This document shows, one piece after another, positions 25,584 to 37,569 of a stretch of DNA of 64,000 nucleotides. This DNA is from an uncultured Eubacteriales bacterium (GTDB lineage Bacteria > Bacillota > Clostridia > Christensenellales > CAG-917). The translations under genes and the position numbers were made by a program. Position 1 is the first letter of the stretch; each line of letters opens with the position of its first letter. The notes under the pieces are model-generated. The model had not been told where the DNA came from. It saw nothing but the letters and a program-made list of their open reading frames with translations, and did no database searches. The stretch lies in assembly GCA_900548005.1 (NCBI GenBank), contig URIZ01000006.1, positions 1-64,000 on the forward strand. The letters run 5' to 3'.

Positions 25584-27795
25584 ACGCACCGCCTTCCCAC
25601 TCTCGTTGGATAAGTTCGAGCAGCAACGAATATCTTCTTGCTGTTTCGTTGTTTTGGATCATGCGTTGCACGGTCTTTCTCGCGCCGCTTATCACCACGA
25701 TTTTCTTTGCGCGCGTGACTGCGGTATAAAGCAAGTTTCTTGTCTGCAACATATAGTTGGCGTCAAGCGCAATAACCACCGCGTCAAACTCGCAGCCCTG
25801 CGATTTGTGTATTGTCACGGCATACGCAAGCGTGAGCTGATCTATGTCGCTATATTCATAAATCGACACTTTATCGTCATCAAAACGCACTGTAAACTGC
25901 ATAATCTGCGTATTGATGCTTTCCACAATGCCTATATCGCCGTTGAAAACGCCACTGCCGCGCTCGATACGAGTGCCGTTTGTGACCGTCCATTCTTGCT
26001 GATAATTGTTTTGCAGCTGCATCACTTTGTCGCCTTCGCGGAATATACAATCGCCGCGCTTGACTTCCTTTTTCAAGCGAGAAGGCGGATTGATGACCGC
26101 TTGCAACTCCCTGTTGAGATTGATTGTGCCTGCGCTGCCTCGTTTCATGGGGCAAAGCACCTGAATGTCACTCGGCTTCATGTTGAGATAGTTTGGCAAT
26201 CTCTTTGTGACGAGCGCGATCGTGTTTTGACAGATCTCGTCGCTTGTGTTCTTCTCTTCAAAGAAGAAATCGTCGCTCTTGTTGTCCATGTCGGGCATTA
26301 TGCCGTCATTGATTTTGTGCGCGTTGGGCACGATTTTGCTCTTTTCGCTCTGACGATAAATCTGCGTGAGATAGCTCACGTTGAATTTGCCGCACTTGAT
26401 CAGGTCGTTCAGCACGTTGCCAACGCCCACCGATGCAAGCTGGTCTTTGTCGCCCACAAGCACAAGGCGAGAGCCCCTTTCCATAGCGTTGATGAGCGCA
26501 TTGAAGACGTATTCGTCCACCATGCTCACTTCGTCCACGATCACCACGTCAAAAGGCAATCTCGTGTTCTCGTTGTAGGTGAAATGTCCTTCGCCGTTCT
26601 TGTAGTCGAGATCGAGCATGCGGTGTATGGTCTTTGCGTCTTCACCCGTTGCTTGCGACAATCTCTTTGCCGCGCGTCCCGTGGGGGCGCAAAGCGCAAC
26701 CTTTTGTCCGAGATTCTTGAAAAGGCGCAATATACACTTGACGATTGTCGTTTTTCCCGTGCCCGGACCGCCCGTGACGATTTGCACGCCGTTTTCGATG
26801 GCTTCCTTGACAGCCGCAACTTGATTTTGATGCAACTCAAAGCCTGCGTCTTTTTCAAATCTTGCCACTTCGCACGCAACGTCCACTCTGAAATCCGCCG
26901 CTTCTTGTTGCAGCTGCAACAGCTTGCGCGCGATATTCTTTTCGGTGTTGAAATTCTTCTTCAACAGTATCGCAACGTGCTCGCCCGTGTCGTATCTTAT
27001 CAAATCTCCAAGCAACACCATGTCTTGCAGATTGTCACGCACTCTTTGCTCTATATCTTCACAATCGATACTTAAAAGTGCGATTGCGCTGCTCACAAGT
27101 TCGTTTTCGGGCAAATAGTTGTGCCCTGCTCTTGTCGCAGCGTCTTTGAGAAGATACGTGATTGCGGCGCATATACGATAGTCGCTGTTCTTTTCTATGC
27201 CAAGTTCGCCCGCAATCCTGTCCGCCGTGGCAAAGCCGATGCCGTCCACGTCGTCAACCAGCATATACGGATTTTTGCGAACGTTGTCTTCTGTTTTTAC
27301 GTCGTACACCTTGTAGATGCGAAGAGCCATATTTATGGTTATTCCGAGATTTTGCAAGAACATAATCGCGTCTTGCATCTTTTGGATTTTGACGTAGTTC
27401 ATTCCAAACTCGGTGGCGCGTTTTAGGGATATTCCGCGCACTTTTGCAAGTTCCATGGGGTGTTTCATCGCTTCGAGCGAATCCACGCCGAACATATTGA
27501 CAATCGCCTCTGCCGTCACAGGTCCTAAACCACTGATAAGACCGCTTGCAAGAAATTTCTTTATGCCGTCAAGTCTGTTGGGCTGTGACACCCACACTTT
27601 TTCGGCAAAGAATTGCTTGCCGTACATCGTACGCACCTGAAACTTGCCTTCCACCCTTATGTTTTGCCCTTCGCTGACGGGCGGAAAAATGCCGACAACG
27701 GTGAAAACGCTGTCCTCGCATCTCATATCGAGCACAGTATATCCCGTGTCTTGACTTGCAAATATGACGTCTTTTATCTCGCCTTGCAGTTGCAT
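25573..27795 (-). CDS. recD2: RecD2-type DNA helicase
   Basis: 5'-3' SF1B helicase of DNA repair, the RecD form that works without RecBC. 740 residues: N-terminal OB-like domain (MQLQGEIKDVIFASQDTGYTV), helix-hairpin-helix region (GLGPVTAEAIVNMFG), then the motor with Walker A GPGTGKTT (Lys348), DEVSMVDEYVF and the C-terminal YAVTIHKSQGCEFDAV and RNLLYTAVTRAK motifs. ATG 27795 has GGAG five bases upstream. A terminator separates it from metK, so it may have its own promoter or depend on read-through. Confidence 0.95.
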   Translation of the reverse strand: MQLQGEIKDVIFASQDTGYTVLDMRCEDSVFTVVGIFPPVSEGQNIRVEGKFQVRTMYGKQFFAEKVWVSQPNRLDGIKKFLASGLISGLGPVTAEAIVNMFGVDSLEAMKHPMELAKVRGISLKRATEFGMNYVKIQKMQDAIMFLQNLGITINMALRIYKVYDVKTEDNVRKNPYMLVDDVDGIGFATADRIAGELGIEKNSDYRICAAITYLLKDAATRAGHNYLPENELVSSAIALLSIDCEDIEQRVRDNLQDMVLLGDLIRYDTGEHVAILLKKNFNTEKNIARKLLQLQQEAADFRVDVACEVARFEKDAGFELHQNQVAAVKEAIENGVQIVTGGPGTGKTTIVKCILRLFKNLGQKVALCAPTGRAAKRLSQATGEDAKTIHRMLDLDYKNGEGHFTYNENTRLPFDVVIVDEVSMVDEYVFNALINAMERGSRLVLVGDKDQLASVGVGNVLNDLIKCGKFNVSYLTQIYRQSEKSKIVPNAHKINDGIMPDMDNKSDDFFFEEKNTSDEICQNTIALVTKRLPNYLNMKPSDIQVLCPMKRGSAGTINLNRELQAVINPPSRLKKEVKRGDCIFREGDKVMQLQNNYQQEWTVTNGTRIERGSGVFNGDIGIVESINTQIMQFTVRFDDDKVSIYEYSDIDQLTLAYAVTIHKSQGCEFDAVVIALDANYMLQTRNLLYTAVTRAKKIVVISGARKTVQRMIQNNETARRYSLLLELIQREWEGGAYEW

Positions 27796-27824
27796 TATTT
27801 CTCCGTTTCGTCTCAAAAAGTTGC

Positions 27825-27856
27825 GAAAAACGGTAGGGCTATCCTACCGTTTTTCT
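27825..27856. terminator. Terminator between metK and recD2
   Basis: AAAAACGGTAGG and CCTACCGTTTTT form a 12-bp stem with a five-base loop. It lies eight bases after the metK stop on the minus strand. Confidence 0.85.
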
Positions 27857-27864
27857 CATTGGTG

Positions 27865-29046
27865 TCAAAATTGATATTTTTCGACAGCTTGTTTGACTTG
27901 GTCAACCTTGTCGGTTTCTTCCCACGCAAAGCCGTCTTTTCCGAAGTGGCCGTAGTTGGAAGTCTCGCGATAGATAGGTCTGTCGAGTCTAAGGTTCTTG
28001 ATAATCGCCTTCGGGCGCAAATCGAACACTTCTCTGACCACTTTTGCAAGGTCTTCGTCGCTCACTATGCCCGTGCCGTACGTATTGACGTAAATCGAAA
28101 CGGGATGAGCCATGCCGATTGCGTACGCAACCTGCAACTCCGCTCTCTTGCAAACGCCTGCCGCCACAAGGTTTTTGCAGATGTAGCGAGCCATATAGGA
28201 CGCACTTCTGTCAACTTTTGTGGGGTCTTTGCCGCTGAACGCGCCGCCGCCGTGCGCGCAGAAACCGCCGTAGGTGTCCACGATGATCTTTCTGCCCGTA
28301 ACGCCGCTGTCGCCTGCAGGTCCGCCGATGACAAATCTGCCTGTCGGGTTGATATAAATCTTGGTGTCGTCGTCGATATACTCTTGCGGAATGGCGCGGT
28401 TTATGACCTTGTCGATGATTTCCTCCTCGAGCGTGTCCATATCCACGTCTTCGGAGTGTTGACAGCTCACAACGATCGTATCCACTCTTTCGGGGACGTC
28501 GTCGATGTACTCAACGGTGACTTGCGCCTTGCCGTCGGGACGGAGCCATTCGAGTTCGCCGCTCTTTCTGACTTCGGTGAGTTGTCTTGTGAGCGCGTGA
28601 GCAAGAGTTATGGGAAGGGGCATCAATGACTCTGTTTCGTCACACGCATAACCGAACATCATGCCTTGGTCGCCTGCGCCGATTTTGTCAAATTCTTCTT
28701 TGTCGTCGGTGTCGGTTGCGTTGTCAACGCCAAGAGCGATGTCGGGCGATTGCTCGTCAATGGAGCTGAGCACCGCGCACGTCTTGTAGTCGAAACCGAG
28801 CGAAGAATCGTTGTAACCGATGTCCTTCACCACTTCGCGCACGACTTTGGGGATGTCGCAATAGTGCTTTGTGGACACTTCGCCCATGACCATAACCATA
28901 CCCGTTGTCGCGCACACTTCAACGGCGACTCTCGCAGACGGATCGTCTGCGAAAATGTCGTCGAGTATTGCGTCTGCGATCTGGTCGCACACCTTGTCGG
29001 GATGTCCTTCCGTCACGCTTTCAGATGTAAAAAGTTTTCTTTTCAT
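27865..29046 (-). CDS. metK: S-adenosylmethionine synthetase
   Basis: Makes SAM from methionine and ATP. 393 residues. N-terminal [21 protein letters not shown], the [12 protein letters not shown] motif and the P-loop-like [16 protein letters not shown] are present. Its ATG overlaps the rpoC stop by one base (TAATG), so it is translated by re-initiation from the RNA polymerase operon; no separate ribosome site or SAM riboswitch is seen. That linkage is unusual. Confidence 0.98.
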   Translation of the reverse strand: MKRKLFTSESVTEGHPDKVCDQIADAILDDIFADDPSARVAVEVCATTGMVMVMGEVSTKHYCDIPKVVREVVKDIGYNDSSLGFDYKTCAVLSSIDEQSPDIALGVDNATDTDDKEEFDKIGAGDQGMMFGYACDETESLMPLPITLAHALTRQLTEVRKSGELEWLRPDGKAQVTVEYIDDVPERVDTIVVSCQHSEDVDMDTLEEEIIDKVINRAIPQEYIDDDTKIYINPTGRFVIGGPAGDSGVTGRKIIVDTYGGFCAHGGGAFSGKDPTKVDRSASYMARYICKNLVAAGVCKRAELQVAYAIGMAHPVSIYVNTYGTGIVSDEDLAKVVREVFDLRPKAIIKNLRLDRPIYRETSNYGHFGKDGFAWEETDKVDQVKQAVEKYQF

Positions 29047-32000
29047 TAGATTTCTTCGATGTCCTCGTCTTCAAGGCGATGGGGTGCGATGATGTCACCG
29101 GGTTGCGTTTGATTTGCGGCAACGGTGGTGATGTTCTTGTAGCACTTCATGCCCGTACCTGCCGGGATGAGCTTGCCGATGATGACGTTCTCTTTCAAGC
29201 CGACAAGCGGATCGATGCGGTTGTTGATGGCAGCTTCGGCAAGGACTTTTGCAGTCTCTTGGAAGGATGCTGCCGACAAGAATGATTCGGTTGCAAGAGC
29301 GGCTTTGGTGATACCCAGCAACGTACGTTTTGCAGTTGCGGGAACGCCGCCGTTTTCAAGCGCTTTCTCGTTTTCTTCTTCGTAGGAGAGCAAGTCCACC
29401 AAAGTGCCGGGGAGCATATTGGTGTCGCCTTGGTTTTCGATACGAACCTTGCGGAGCATTTGTCTGACGATGACTTCGACGTGCTTGTCGTTGATCTCGA
29501 CGCCCGCGGTGCGATATGCGGATTGAACTTCTTTTGCAATGTATTCCTGCACGCCCTTGACGCCTTTTGCGCGGAGCATGTCTTGAGGATTGATAGAACC
29601 TTTGGTGAGCGGATCGCCTGCGCCGATAGACTCGCCTTCTTGCACGAGAATGTTGGCATTGTACGGGATTGCGTACGCCTTGGTTTCTCCGTCGGGAGCG
29701 GTGACGGTGATTTCGCGGCGATCGTCGCTGATATGCACAAGACCGCTCGTTTCGGTGATGACCGCTTTACCTTTAGGATTGCGCGCTTCAAACAATTCTT
29801 CGACACGCGGGAGACCTTGAGTGATGTCGTCGTCGGTTGCAACGCCGCCCGAGTGGAAGGTACGCATCGTAAGCTGCGTGCCCGGCTCGCCGATTGATTG
29901 CGCCGCGATGATACCCACCGCCTCGCCGATCTTGACGGGGTTACCGGACGCCATGTTCTTGCCGTAGCACTTCACGCACACGCCGTTCTTGGACTTGCAG
30001 GTGAGCACCGAGCGGATGAGCACACCGGGTTGATGGTGCATATCCGCGCCCGTCTTCTCCCAGTAGGAAGTGAGCACTTTATCAATCTCTTTTGCCTTGT
30101 CGGCGGAGATGAGAGTGTCGCCTTCGCAGATGATTTCGCCCGTTGCGGGATCGACGACGTCGCCGATGGTGTATCTGCCTGCGATACGGTCTGCAAGAGC
30201 TTCGATGACGCTCTTTTCATCTCTGATTGCCGTGATGAACGTGCCCTTGGTGTCGCCGCAGTCTTGTTCTCTGACGACAACGGAGTGCGAAACGTCGACA
30301 AGACGTCTTGTAAGATAACCGGAGTCAGCCGTCTTGAGAGCGGTGTCCGCGAGACCTTTTCTGCCGCCGTGCGATGAAATGAAGTATTCCAAGACGGACA
30401 AACCTTCACGGAAGGAAGAACGGACAGGCAACTCGATGGTGCGACCGGACGGGTCAGCCATCAAGCCACGCATACCTGCGAGCTGACGAATTTGTCCCAT
30501 GCTACCACGAGCGCCGGAGTTTGCCATCATCCAAATCGGGTTGAAGTCGTCAAGACCTTTCTTGAGTTCGCCTTCCACCTTGTCGGCTGCGTCTTTCCAA
30601 ATCTTGATGATTTCTTTGTAACGGCCTTCGTCCGAGAGCACGCCGCGAGCGTGAAGTCTTTCGATCTTGACCACTTCTTTCTCGGCTTCGTGAACGATGA
30701 GTTTCTTGTCGCCGGGGATGTGCATATCGAAGACGGATGCCGTAATTGCACCGATTGTGGAATATTTGTAGCCGAGTGCTTTGATTCTGTCAAGCATTTC
30801 GGCAGTTTCGGTTGCGCCGTGATACTTAAAGCAATTGTCAACGATCATGCTCAGTTGCTTTTTGCCGATAGCCATTGCCTTCTTGCCGAGCACCTTTTGG
30901 ATGCTTTCGCGAAGAGCGGTGATTTCACGCAAGTTCTCTTTCTTCTTGGAAAGGTCGAGATCGCCTGCGTCCTTGACGGCTTTTGCGATTTGCTCGATTT
31001 GCTCTTGAGTGAGCGCGCCTTTCTTTAATATTGAACGCGCGCGCACGCACGTATCGGCATTGACGTCGTTTGCTCTGAACAAATCAACGATTGCGTGGAA
31101 TTGATTTTCGTCAATCGCCGCGTTGATGCCGAGAATACCTTCGACTTCGAGTTGACCTGCGTTGGCAGCGTCATCTCTATCGACAAAGTGCAAGTCTTGC
31201 GGCAAGTTGTTGTTGAAGATAAAGCGACCGACCGTGGTGTGCAAGATCTTGTTGCTTGTCGTGCCGTCTTCGTTTTGGACGGGGACACGGATGTAGCAGA
31301 GCGATTGGAGCGTAAGGTCTTTGTCCTGATACGCCATCATCGCCTCGTCGAAGGAGCTGTAATAGTTGCCTTCGCCCTTTGCACCCGGCTTGACGATTGT
31401 CAAGTAGTATGAACCGATGACCATGTCCTGCGTCGGTGAAACGATAGGCTTGCCGTCGGAGAGTTTGAGAATGTTGTTGGTGCAGAGCATCAAGATTCTT
31501 GCCTCTGCTTGCGCCTCGATGGAGAGCGGAACGTGAACAGCCATTTGGTCGCCGTCGAAGTCCGCGTTGAACGCGCCGCAGGCGAGCGGGTGAAGTTTGA
31601 TTGCTCTACCCTCGACAAGCACCGGCTCGAATGCTTGGATACCGAGTCTGTGAAGCGTCGGAGCACGGTTGAGAAGGACGGGGTGATCTTTGATGATCTC
31701 TTCAAGGATGTCCCACACTTGATTCTTGCCCGTATCGACAAATCTCTTTGCGCTCTTGATGTTGTGGCAAAGGTTGCGCTCGACAAGCTTGTTCATGATG
31801 AACGGCTTGAAGAGTTCAAGTGCCATTTCCTTTGGCAAACCGCATTGATAGAGTTTGAGCTCAGGTCCGACGACGATAACCGAACGACCGGAGTAGTCAA
31901 CACGCTTGCCGAGCAAGTTTTGACGGAAACGTCCTTGCTTGCCGCGGAGCATACCCGAGAGTGATTTGAGATCTCTATTGCCGGGACCTGCCACCGCTTT

Positions 32001-32912
32001 GCCGCGACGGCCGTTGTCGATGAGAGCGTCAACTGCTTCTTGAAGCATACGCTTTTCGTTGCGCACGATGATGTCGGGCGCGCCGAGCTCTTTGAGCTTT
32101 TTCAAACGGTTGTTGCGGTTGATGACTCTGCGATAAAGGTCGTTCAAGTCACTTGTCGCAAATCTGCCGCCGTCGAGTTGGATCATCGGACGAAGTTCGG
32201 GCGGGAGAACGGGAAGAACGTCAAGCACCATCCATTCGGGTTTGTTGCCCGATTGACGGAACGCTTCCACGATTTCAAGGCGTTTGACCGCTTTGATACG
32301 CTTTTGTCCCACCGAGTTGTTGATGATGTTTTTGAGCTGTTCGCTCTCTTGCTCGAGATCCACTTCCATAAGGAGTTCCTTCACAGCTTCCGCGCCCATG
32401 CCGAGTTTGAAGTCGGACGGGGAATATTTTTCGAGAAGATCTCTGTATTCCTTGTCGGAAATGACTTGTTTTTTGTGCAGTTCGGTCGCCTTGCCGGGAT
32501 CGAGAACTATGAAGGAGACGAAATACACGACTTGTTCGAGTTCCTTGGGGGAAACGTCGAGAAGAATTGCGATTCTGGACGGCACGCCGCGCAAGTACCA
32601 AATATGAGTGACGGGGCAAGCGAGTTCGATATGTCCCATTCTTTCACGACGCACTTTGGACTTGGTCACTTCAACGCCGCACTTTTCGCAGATGACGCCT
32701 TTGTAGCGGATGCGTTTGTAGCGTCCGCAATGGCATTCCCAGTCACGCGTAGGTCCGAAGATCTTCTCACAGAAAAGACCGTCCTTTTCGGGCTTTTGCG
32801 TACGGTAGTTTATGGTTTCGGGTTTTGTCACCTCACCGTAAGACCATTCTCTGATCTTATCGGGAGAGGCGATTCCGATTTGAATTGCATCAAAATTGCT
32901 AAGTTCGTACAT
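29046..32912 (-). CDS. rpoC: RNA polymerase subunit beta'
   Basis: Largest RNA polymerase subunit. 1288 residues, about 90 more than in Bacillus. Catalytic NADFDGD at 449-455, the N-terminal zinc cluster ([23 protein letters not shown]), bridge-helix region and the second zinc site [13 protein letters not shown] are all present. Starts 14 bases after rpoB with AGGAG. The C-terminal tail is acidic (EDEDIEEI). Confidence 0.99.
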   Translation of the reverse strand: MYELSNFDAIQIGIASPDKIREWSYGEVTKPETINYRTQKPEKDGLFCEKIFGPTRDWECHCGRYKRIRYKGVICEKCGVEVTKSKVRRERMGHIELACPVTHIWYLRGVPSRIAILLDVSPKELEQVVYFVSFIVLDPGKATELHKKQVISDKEYRDLLEKYSPSDFKLGMGAEAVKELLMEVDLEQESEQLKNIINNSVGQKRIKAVKRLEIVEAFRQSGNKPEWMVLDVLPVLPPELRPMIQLDGGRFATSDLNDLYRRVINRNNRLKKLKELGAPDIIVRNEKRMLQEAVDALIDNGRRGKAVAGPGNRDLKSLSGMLRGKQGRFRQNLLGKRVDYSGRSVIVVGPELKLYQCGLPKEMALELFKPFIMNKLVERNLCHNIKSAKRFVDTGKNQVWDILEEIIKDHPVLLNRAPTLHRLGIQAFEPVLVEGRAIKLHPLACGAFNADFDGDQMAVHVPLSIEAQAEARILMLCTNNILKLSDGKPIVSPTQDMVIGSYYLTIVKPGAKGEGNYYSSFDEAMMAYQDKDLTLQSLCYIRVPVQNEDGTTSNKILHTTVGRFIFNNNLPQDLHFVDRDDAANAGQLEVEGILGINAAIDENQFHAIVDLFRANDVNADTCVRARSILKKGALTQEQIEQIAKAVKDAGDLDLSKKKENLREITALRESIQKVLGKKAMAIGKKQLSMIVDNCFKYHGATETAEMLDRIKALGYKYSTIGAITASVFDMHIPGDKKLIVHEAEKEVVKIERLHARGVLSDEGRYKEIIKIWKDAADKVEGELKKGLDDFNPIWMMANSGARGSMGQIRQLAGMRGLMADPSGRTIELPVRSSFREGLSVLEYFISSHGGRKGLADTALKTADSGYLTRRLVDVSHSVVVREQDCGDTKGTFITAIRDEKSVIEALADRIAGRYTIGDVVDPATGEIICEGDTLISADKAKEIDKVLTSYWEKTGADMHHQPGVLIRSVLTCKSKNGVCVKCYGKNMASGNPVKIGEAVGIIAAQSIGEPGTQLTMRTFHSGGVATDDDITQGLPRVEELFEARNPKGKAVITETSGLVHISDDRREITVTAPDGETKAYAIPYNANILVQEGESIGAGDPLTKGSINPQDMLRAKGVKGVQEYIAKEVQSAYRTAGVEINDKHVEVIVRQMLRKVRIENQGDTNMLPGTLVDLLSYEEENEKALENGGVPATAKRTLLGITKAALATESFLSAASFQETAKVLAEAAINNRIDPLVGLKENVIIGKLIPAGTGMKCYKNITTVAANQTQPGDIIAPHRLEDEDIEEI

Positions 32913-32926
32913 ATTGTCATCTCCTA

Positions 32927-35900
32927 TTACTCTTCATCGGAGCCTGTGCCGAAGAGATCGCTGAGATCGGGAGTTCCTTCGGTGAGTGCGCTGAATATGC
33001 TTTCGTCATCGTCGTCGGTGTCGAACATACTCGTGTCTATGCCGCTCTTTTCGTCTGCGCCGAAGTTGTCAAAGATGTTGTTCTCGCCGCCGAGAATGTC
33101 GATTTCTTTGAGTTCTTCATGCTTTCTCGTTGCCGGCTCGAAGTCGGTGTCGTCGTCATAGTCGCGGAGTTTGACTTCATCTCTGTCTTCGGTGAGCACC
33201 TTGACGTCAAGTCCGAGAGATTGCAATTCTTTGACAAGCACCTTGAAGGATTCGGGGATACCCGGCTCTGAGATGTTGGTGCCTTTGACGATTGACTCGT
33301 AGGTCTTGACACGTCCCACCACGTCGTCCGACTTGACGGTGAGAATCTCTTGCAACACATTTGCCGCGCCGTACGCTTCCAAAGCCCAGACTTCCATTTC
33401 ACCGAAACGTTGTCCGCCGAATTGCGCCTTGCCGCCGAGCGGTTGTTGCGTAACCAAGCTGTACGGGCCGGTGCTTCTTGCGTGGATCTTGTCATCGACA
33501 AGGTGATGGAGCTTGAGGTAGTACATAAAGCCGACCGTCGTTCTGTTTTCAAACGGTTCGCCCGTTCTGCCGTCGTAAAGTTGGATCTTGCCGTCCACTT
33601 CGCCGTCTTCGTTGACGATGCCGCATTGTTGGAACAACGCTTTGATGTCTTGCTCGTTCGCGCCGTCAAAGACGGGGGTTGCGACCTTCCAATCAAGCAT
33701 GTTTGCGATAAGTCCGAGGTGAACTTCAAGAACTTGTCCGATGTTCATACGGCTAGGAACGCCGAGCGGGTTGAGCACGATTTGAAGCGGAGTGCCGTCT
33801 GCCATGAAAGGCATATCTTCCTTGGGGAGAACTCTTGACACGACGCCCTTGTTGCCGTGACGTCCCGCCATCTTGTCGCCGACGGAGATTTTTCTCTTTT
33901 GAGCGATGTAAACGCGCACGAGTTTGTTGACGCCGGGAGCAAGCTCGTCTTTGTTCTTTCTCGTGAAGATCTTCACGTCAACGACGATACCGCTCTCACC
34001 GTTTGGAACACGCAAGGACGTGTCACGCACTTCTCTTGCCTTCTCGCCGAAGATTGCGCGCAGCAATCTCTCTTCCGGAGTAAGCTCGGTCTCGCCCTTC
34101 GGTGTGACCTTGCCGACGAGAATATCGCCCGCTTTGACTTCCGCACCCACTCTCACGATACCTTCTTCGTCAAGGTTTTTGAGAACGTCGTCCGAAAGGT
34201 TGGGGATATCTCTTGTGATTTGCTCGTCACCGAGTTTGGTGTCGCGACATTCGATTTCGTATTCTTCGATGTGGATGGAAGTGTACAAGTCGTCGCGCAC
34301 GAGTTCTTCACTGATAAGAACGGCGTCTTCGTAGTTGTAACCTTCCCACGACATGAAGCCGATGAGCATGTTTCTGCCAAGCGCAAGCTCGCCGTGATCG
34401 GTTGCGGGACCGTCCGCAAGAACGGTGCCTTCCTTGACGAGATCGCCCTTTTCGTTGTACTTAGGAGCGTACACTCTGTCACCCTTGCTGACAATCGGAT
34501 GTTGATTGATGCAAGTGGATTGGTTTGAACGCTCGAATTTGCTGAGAATATAAGTATCTTGCGTGCCGTCGTTGCATTCCACGACAATCTTGTCGCTGTC
34601 AACGTACTTCACGAAGCCGTCATGCTTTGCGATCTTGAGAACGCCCGAGTCGTATGCAATCTTATGTTCGACGCCCGTTGCAATCATCGGAGCTTGCGGT
34701 TTAAGGAGCGGAACCGCCTGACGTTGCATGTTGGAGCCCATAAGAGCACGGTTGGTATCGTCGTTTTCAAGGAACGGAATAAGCGCGGTTGCGATTGAAA
34801 TCAACTGCTTGGGGTTGACGTCCATGTAGTCCGCCTTCTCTCTGGGGACTTCACGGATGTCATTTTGGATACGGCAGTTGACACGAGAATTTGCAAACTT
34901 GCTTTCTTCATCGAGCGGCTCGTTGGCTTGCGCGATGACGTATTTGTCTTCTTCGTCCGCCGCCATATACACCACTTCGTCCGTCACGACGCCCGTCTGT
35001 TTGTCCACCTTGCGATAAGGAGTCTCGATAAAGCCGTACTCGTTGACCTTTGCGTAAGAAGACAAGGACGTGATAAGACCGATGTTTTGTCCTTCAGGCG
35101 TTTCGATCGGGCACATACGACCGTAGTGTGAGTGGTGAACGTCACGCACTTCGAAGCTCGCGCGCTCTCTGTTAAGGCCGCCGGGGCCGAGAGCGGAAAG
35201 TTTACGCTTGTGCGTAAGCTCTGCAATCGGGTTGGGCTGATCCATAAATTGCGACAACTGCGAAGATCCGAAGAACTCTTTGATCGCACTAGTCACGGGA
35301 CGGATGTTGATGAGAGTTTGCGGAGTGATTTCTGCGTTCTCCTGCGCAGAAGCCATTCTCTCTTTAATGACTCTCTCAAGACGAGAGATACCGATACGGA
35401 ATTGGTTTTGGAGCAACTCGCCCACAGCACGCACGCGGCGGTTGGACAAGTGGTCGATGTCGTCGCAAGTGCCGAAACCGTAGCGCAATCCGAGGTTGTA
35501 GTCTTCTATGGACACGATATCGTCAAGCGTGATGTGCTTGTAGACAAGCTCGTCCACGGACGCTTTGATGGCAAGAAGAAGTTGATCTTTGTCATCGCCG
35601 AATTCGTCCATCAACGCTTTGAGGTTGGGGTAGTAAACTCTTTCGAGAATTCCGAGGTCCTTGGGATTGCAATCGACAAAAGCGTCAAGATCGACGGTGT
35701 TGTTGCCGATGACTTTGAACTTCTTGTCCTTGCCGTCCTTGTCGGTGTAGGCAAGCCACACGACGTTGACTGCGTTGTTTTGGATCTCAAAGCCTTTCTT
35801 CTCGTCAACAACTTCACCCTTTTGAGCGAGAATCTCGCCGGTGACGGGGCTGATGACGTCTTCTGCAAGTTTGTAGCCCGCAATACGAGTGCCCAGAGCA

Positions 35901-36745
35901 AGTTTCTTGTTGTACTTGTAGCGGCCCACTCTTGCAAGGTCATATCTCTTGTAGTCGTAGAAAGTGTTGTGGATAAGAATGTTCGCGCCTTCGACGGTGG
36001 GAACTTCGCCCGGACGCAAACGACGGAACAAATCGATTTTGCCTTGTTCTTCGTTCTTGCATTGAGCGTCTTTTTGGCAGGTGTTGACGATCATCTCGTC
36101 GCCGCCGAACAAATCTATGATCTCTTCATCCGTGCCGTAGCCGAGCGCGCGAAGAAGAGTGGTTGCGGTGATCTTTCTCGTTCTGTCAACGTGCACCCAT
36201 TGCACGTCGTTGGAGTCTTGCTCGTATTCAAGCCATGCGCCTCTGTTGGGGATGACGGTCGTTGCATAGCGAGGCACGCCGTTCTTGTCGAGAATCTTGT
36301 CGTTGTAAACGCCCGGGCTTCTGACAAGCTGAGAGACGATAACGCGTTCTGCACCGTTGATGACAAAGGAGCCTGCGTCGGTCATGAGCGGGAAATCACC
36401 CATAAACACTTCTTGCTCCACCACTTCACCGGTTTCGGTGTTGGTCAGACGCGCTTTGACTTTGAGCGGAATAGCATACGTTGTGTCGCGGTCTTTGCAC
36501 TCTTTGACGGTGTATTTGGGTTCGCCGTCAAATCTGTGTGACAAAAACTCGAGTTTCAATCTGCCGGAGAAGTCAATGATCGGAGAATAATCTTTGAAAA
36601 CTTCCGTGATGCCGGCATCAATGAAATTTGCGTAGGAATTCTTTTGCACCTCAATGAGATACGGAATCGGCAAGACGTCTTTAATTTTTGAAAAGTCACG
36701 TCTTTCGGTTGTTCCGTACATTTGATTGTGAATTCTTTGGGACAT
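32927..36745 (-). CDS. rpoB: RNA polymerase subunit beta
   Basis: 1272 residues, somewhat longer than Bacillus RpoB because of an acidic C-terminal tail of about 70 residues. The rifampicin-pocket segment ([20 protein letters not shown], ... [10 protein letters not shown]) has Gln, Asp, His-to-Lys order like other Clostridia but with Lys where E. coli has His526-Lys527 context shifted; no resistance claim is made. Start ATG 36745 follows AGGAGTG. First gene of the operon; the usual rplJ-rplL genes are not upstream in this window. Confidence 0.99.
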   Translation of the reverse strand: MSQRIHNQMYGTTERRDFSKIKDVLPIPYLIEVQKNSYANFIDAGITEVFKDYSPIIDFSGRLKLEFLSHRFDGEPKYTVKECKDRDTTYAIPLKVKARLTNTETGEVVEQEVFMGDFPLMTDAGSFVINGAERVIVSQLVRSPGVYNDKILDKNGVPRYATTVIPNRGAWLEYEQDSNDVQWVHVDRTRKITATTLLRALGYGTDEEIIDLFGGDEMIVNTCQKDAQCKNEEQGKIDLFRRLRPGEVPTVEGANILIHNTFYDYKRYDLARVGRYKYNKKLALGTRIAGYKLAEDVISPVTGEILAQKGEVVDEKKGFEIQNNAVNVVWLAYTDKDGKDKKFKVIGNNTVDLDAFVDCNPKDLGILERVYYPNLKALMDEFGDDKDQLLLAIKASVDELVYKHITLDDIVSIEDYNLGLRYGFGTCDDIDHLSNRRVRAVGELLQNQFRIGISRLERVIKERMASAQENAEITPQTLINIRPVTSAIKEFFGSSQLSQFMDQPNPIAELTHKRKLSALGPGGLNRERASFEVRDVHHSHYGRMCPIETPEGQNIGLITSLSSYAKVNEYGFIETPYRKVDKQTGVVTDEVVYMAADEEDKYVIAQANEPLDEESKFANSRVNCRIQNDIREVPREKADYMDVNPKQLISIATALIPFLENDDTNRALMGSNMQRQAVPLLKPQAPMIATGVEHKIAYDSGVLKIAKHDGFVKYVDSDKIVVECNDGTQDTYILSKFERSNQSTCINQHPIVSKGDRVYAPKYNEKGDLVKEGTVLADGPATDHGELALGRNMLIGFMSWEGYNYEDAVLISEELVRDDLYTSIHIEEYEIECRDTKLGDEQITRDIPNLSDDVLKNLDEEGIVRVGAEVKAGDILVGKVTPKGETELTPEERLLRAIFGEKAREVRDTSLRVPNGESGIVVDVKIFTRKNKDELAPGVNKLVRVYIAQKRKISVGDKMAGRHGNKGVVSRVLPKEDMPFMADGTPLQIVLNPLGVPSRMNIGQVLEVHLGLIANMLDWKVATPVFDGANEQDIKALFQQCGIVNEDGEVDGKIQLYDGRTGEPFENRTTVGFMYYLKLHHLVDDKIHARSTGPYSLVTQQPLGGKAQFGGQRFGEMEVWALEAYGAANVLQEILTVKSDDVVGRVKTYESIVKGTNISEPGIPESFKVLVKELQSLGLDVKVLTEDRDEVKLRDYDDDTDFEPATRKHEELKEIDILGGENNIFDNFGADEKSGIDTSMFDTDDDDESIFSALTEGTPDLSDLFGTGSDEE

Positions 36746-36896
36746 ATATTCACTCCTTAAAAAAATTGCCTTGGATTGCGATTTGCAAAAAAACTTTTCG
36801 GTTTCTGAAAAAAATTTTTTCGACCGCCAAAAAATTTTTTCATAAATCTACGCTTTCGTGCGGTTTTGCCATAAAAACATAAGTCTTTATAACCCC

Positions 36897-36928
36897 CTAC
36901 CCCCAAAAACGCTCTGTTTTAGGGGTAG
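36897..36928 (-). promoter_or_regulatory. Hairpin in the rpoB leader
   Basis: CTACCCC pairs with GGGGTAG, and inside it AAAA pairs with TTTT. It sits 20-50 bases into the predicted 200-base leader of rpoBC. It could attenuate or stabilise the transcript. The rest of the leader (36746-36896) shows no other clear structure. Confidence 0.5.
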
Positions 36929-36954
36929 AAATTTGCATTATTGCGCAGTTTTCT

Positions 36955-36983
36955 ATTGTATAGGAAAAAATCAAGACTGTCAA
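36955..36983 (-). promoter_or_regulatory. Strong promoter of rpoBC
   Basis: Minus strand: consensus TTGACA at 36978-36983, 17-base spacer, TACAAT at 36955-36960. The stretch 36984-37210 between this and the rqcP promoter is AT-rich with no convincing gene. Confidence 0.8.
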
Positions 36984-37210
36984 GCGTCGCGCGCATAAAT
37001 TTTTTATTATTTTTTAATTTATTTTATATATTTATCGCACGCGAGCACGTTGCGCGTTTCATTAAAGACAGCGGCGAGAAAAATGGTGGTTGGTGAAAAT
37101 TGTATTATGGGAATAATAGTATGGGAATATTGCTTGGAAATGGTTGTTGGTAAATTTGAGGTTGTTGAGAAGACAAATCTCGGGTTTTTATAAAAAATGA
37201 GTGCGCTCTA

Positions 37211-37239
37211 TTGAAAAATCACGGGCGGCATAGTATAAT
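37211..37239 (+). promoter_or_regulatory. Promoter of rqcP, start codon at +1
   Basis: TTGAAA at 37211-37216, 17-base spacer, TATAAT at 37234-37239. The ATG at 37246 comes six bases later, at the expected transcription start, and no Shine-Dalgarno is present. Confidence 0.65.
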
Positions 37240-37245
37240 TTTGGT

Positions 37246-37488
37246 ATGAGAATAGACAAATTTTTGAAAGTATCAAGAGTTATCAAAAGGCGCACCGTGG
37301 CGCAAGAAGCGTGTGACGGCGGTCGCATAGAGGTCAACGGAAAAGTGGTCAAACCTGCAAAGGAAGTCAAAGTCGGCGACGTCGTGACAGTCACTTTCGG
37401 CAACAACTCGATGTCCTTTGAAGTGCTGTCCACCGATGAGCGTCAGACCAAGCAAAGCGCGGAAACGATGTATCGCATTTTGCCGTAA
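37246..37488 (+). CDS. rqcP: S4-domain RNA-binding protein RqcP
   Basis: 80 residues, essentially one S4 fold (MRIDKFLKVSRVIKRRTVAQEACDGG-type start, IEVNGKVVKPAKEVKVGD core). The family (Bacillus YabO, Hsp15-like) works with RqcH in poly-Ala tailing during ribosome rescue. Probably the mRNA is leaderless. IspDF follows after 81 bases and may share the transcript. Confidence 0.88.
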   Translation: MRIDKFLKVSRVIKRRTVAQEACDGGRIEVNGKVVKPAKEVKVGDVVTVTFGNNSMSFEVLSTDERQTKQSAETMYRILP

Positions 37489-37569
37489 ACGGCGTTTTAT
37501 CGTTCGTTTTGAGCGAGTAAAACGTATGTTTTTGCACTTTGTCGCAAAAACTCAATCACAAGGAGAGTT

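Noticed and set aside
28971..29060. A SAM riboswitch for metK
   Set aside because: metK begins inside the rpoC stop codon; there is no leader for a riboswitch.
37083..37193. A 36-codon frame before rqcP
   Set aside because: Repetitive GG-rich text, no proper ribosome site, and it ends in the rqcP promoter region.
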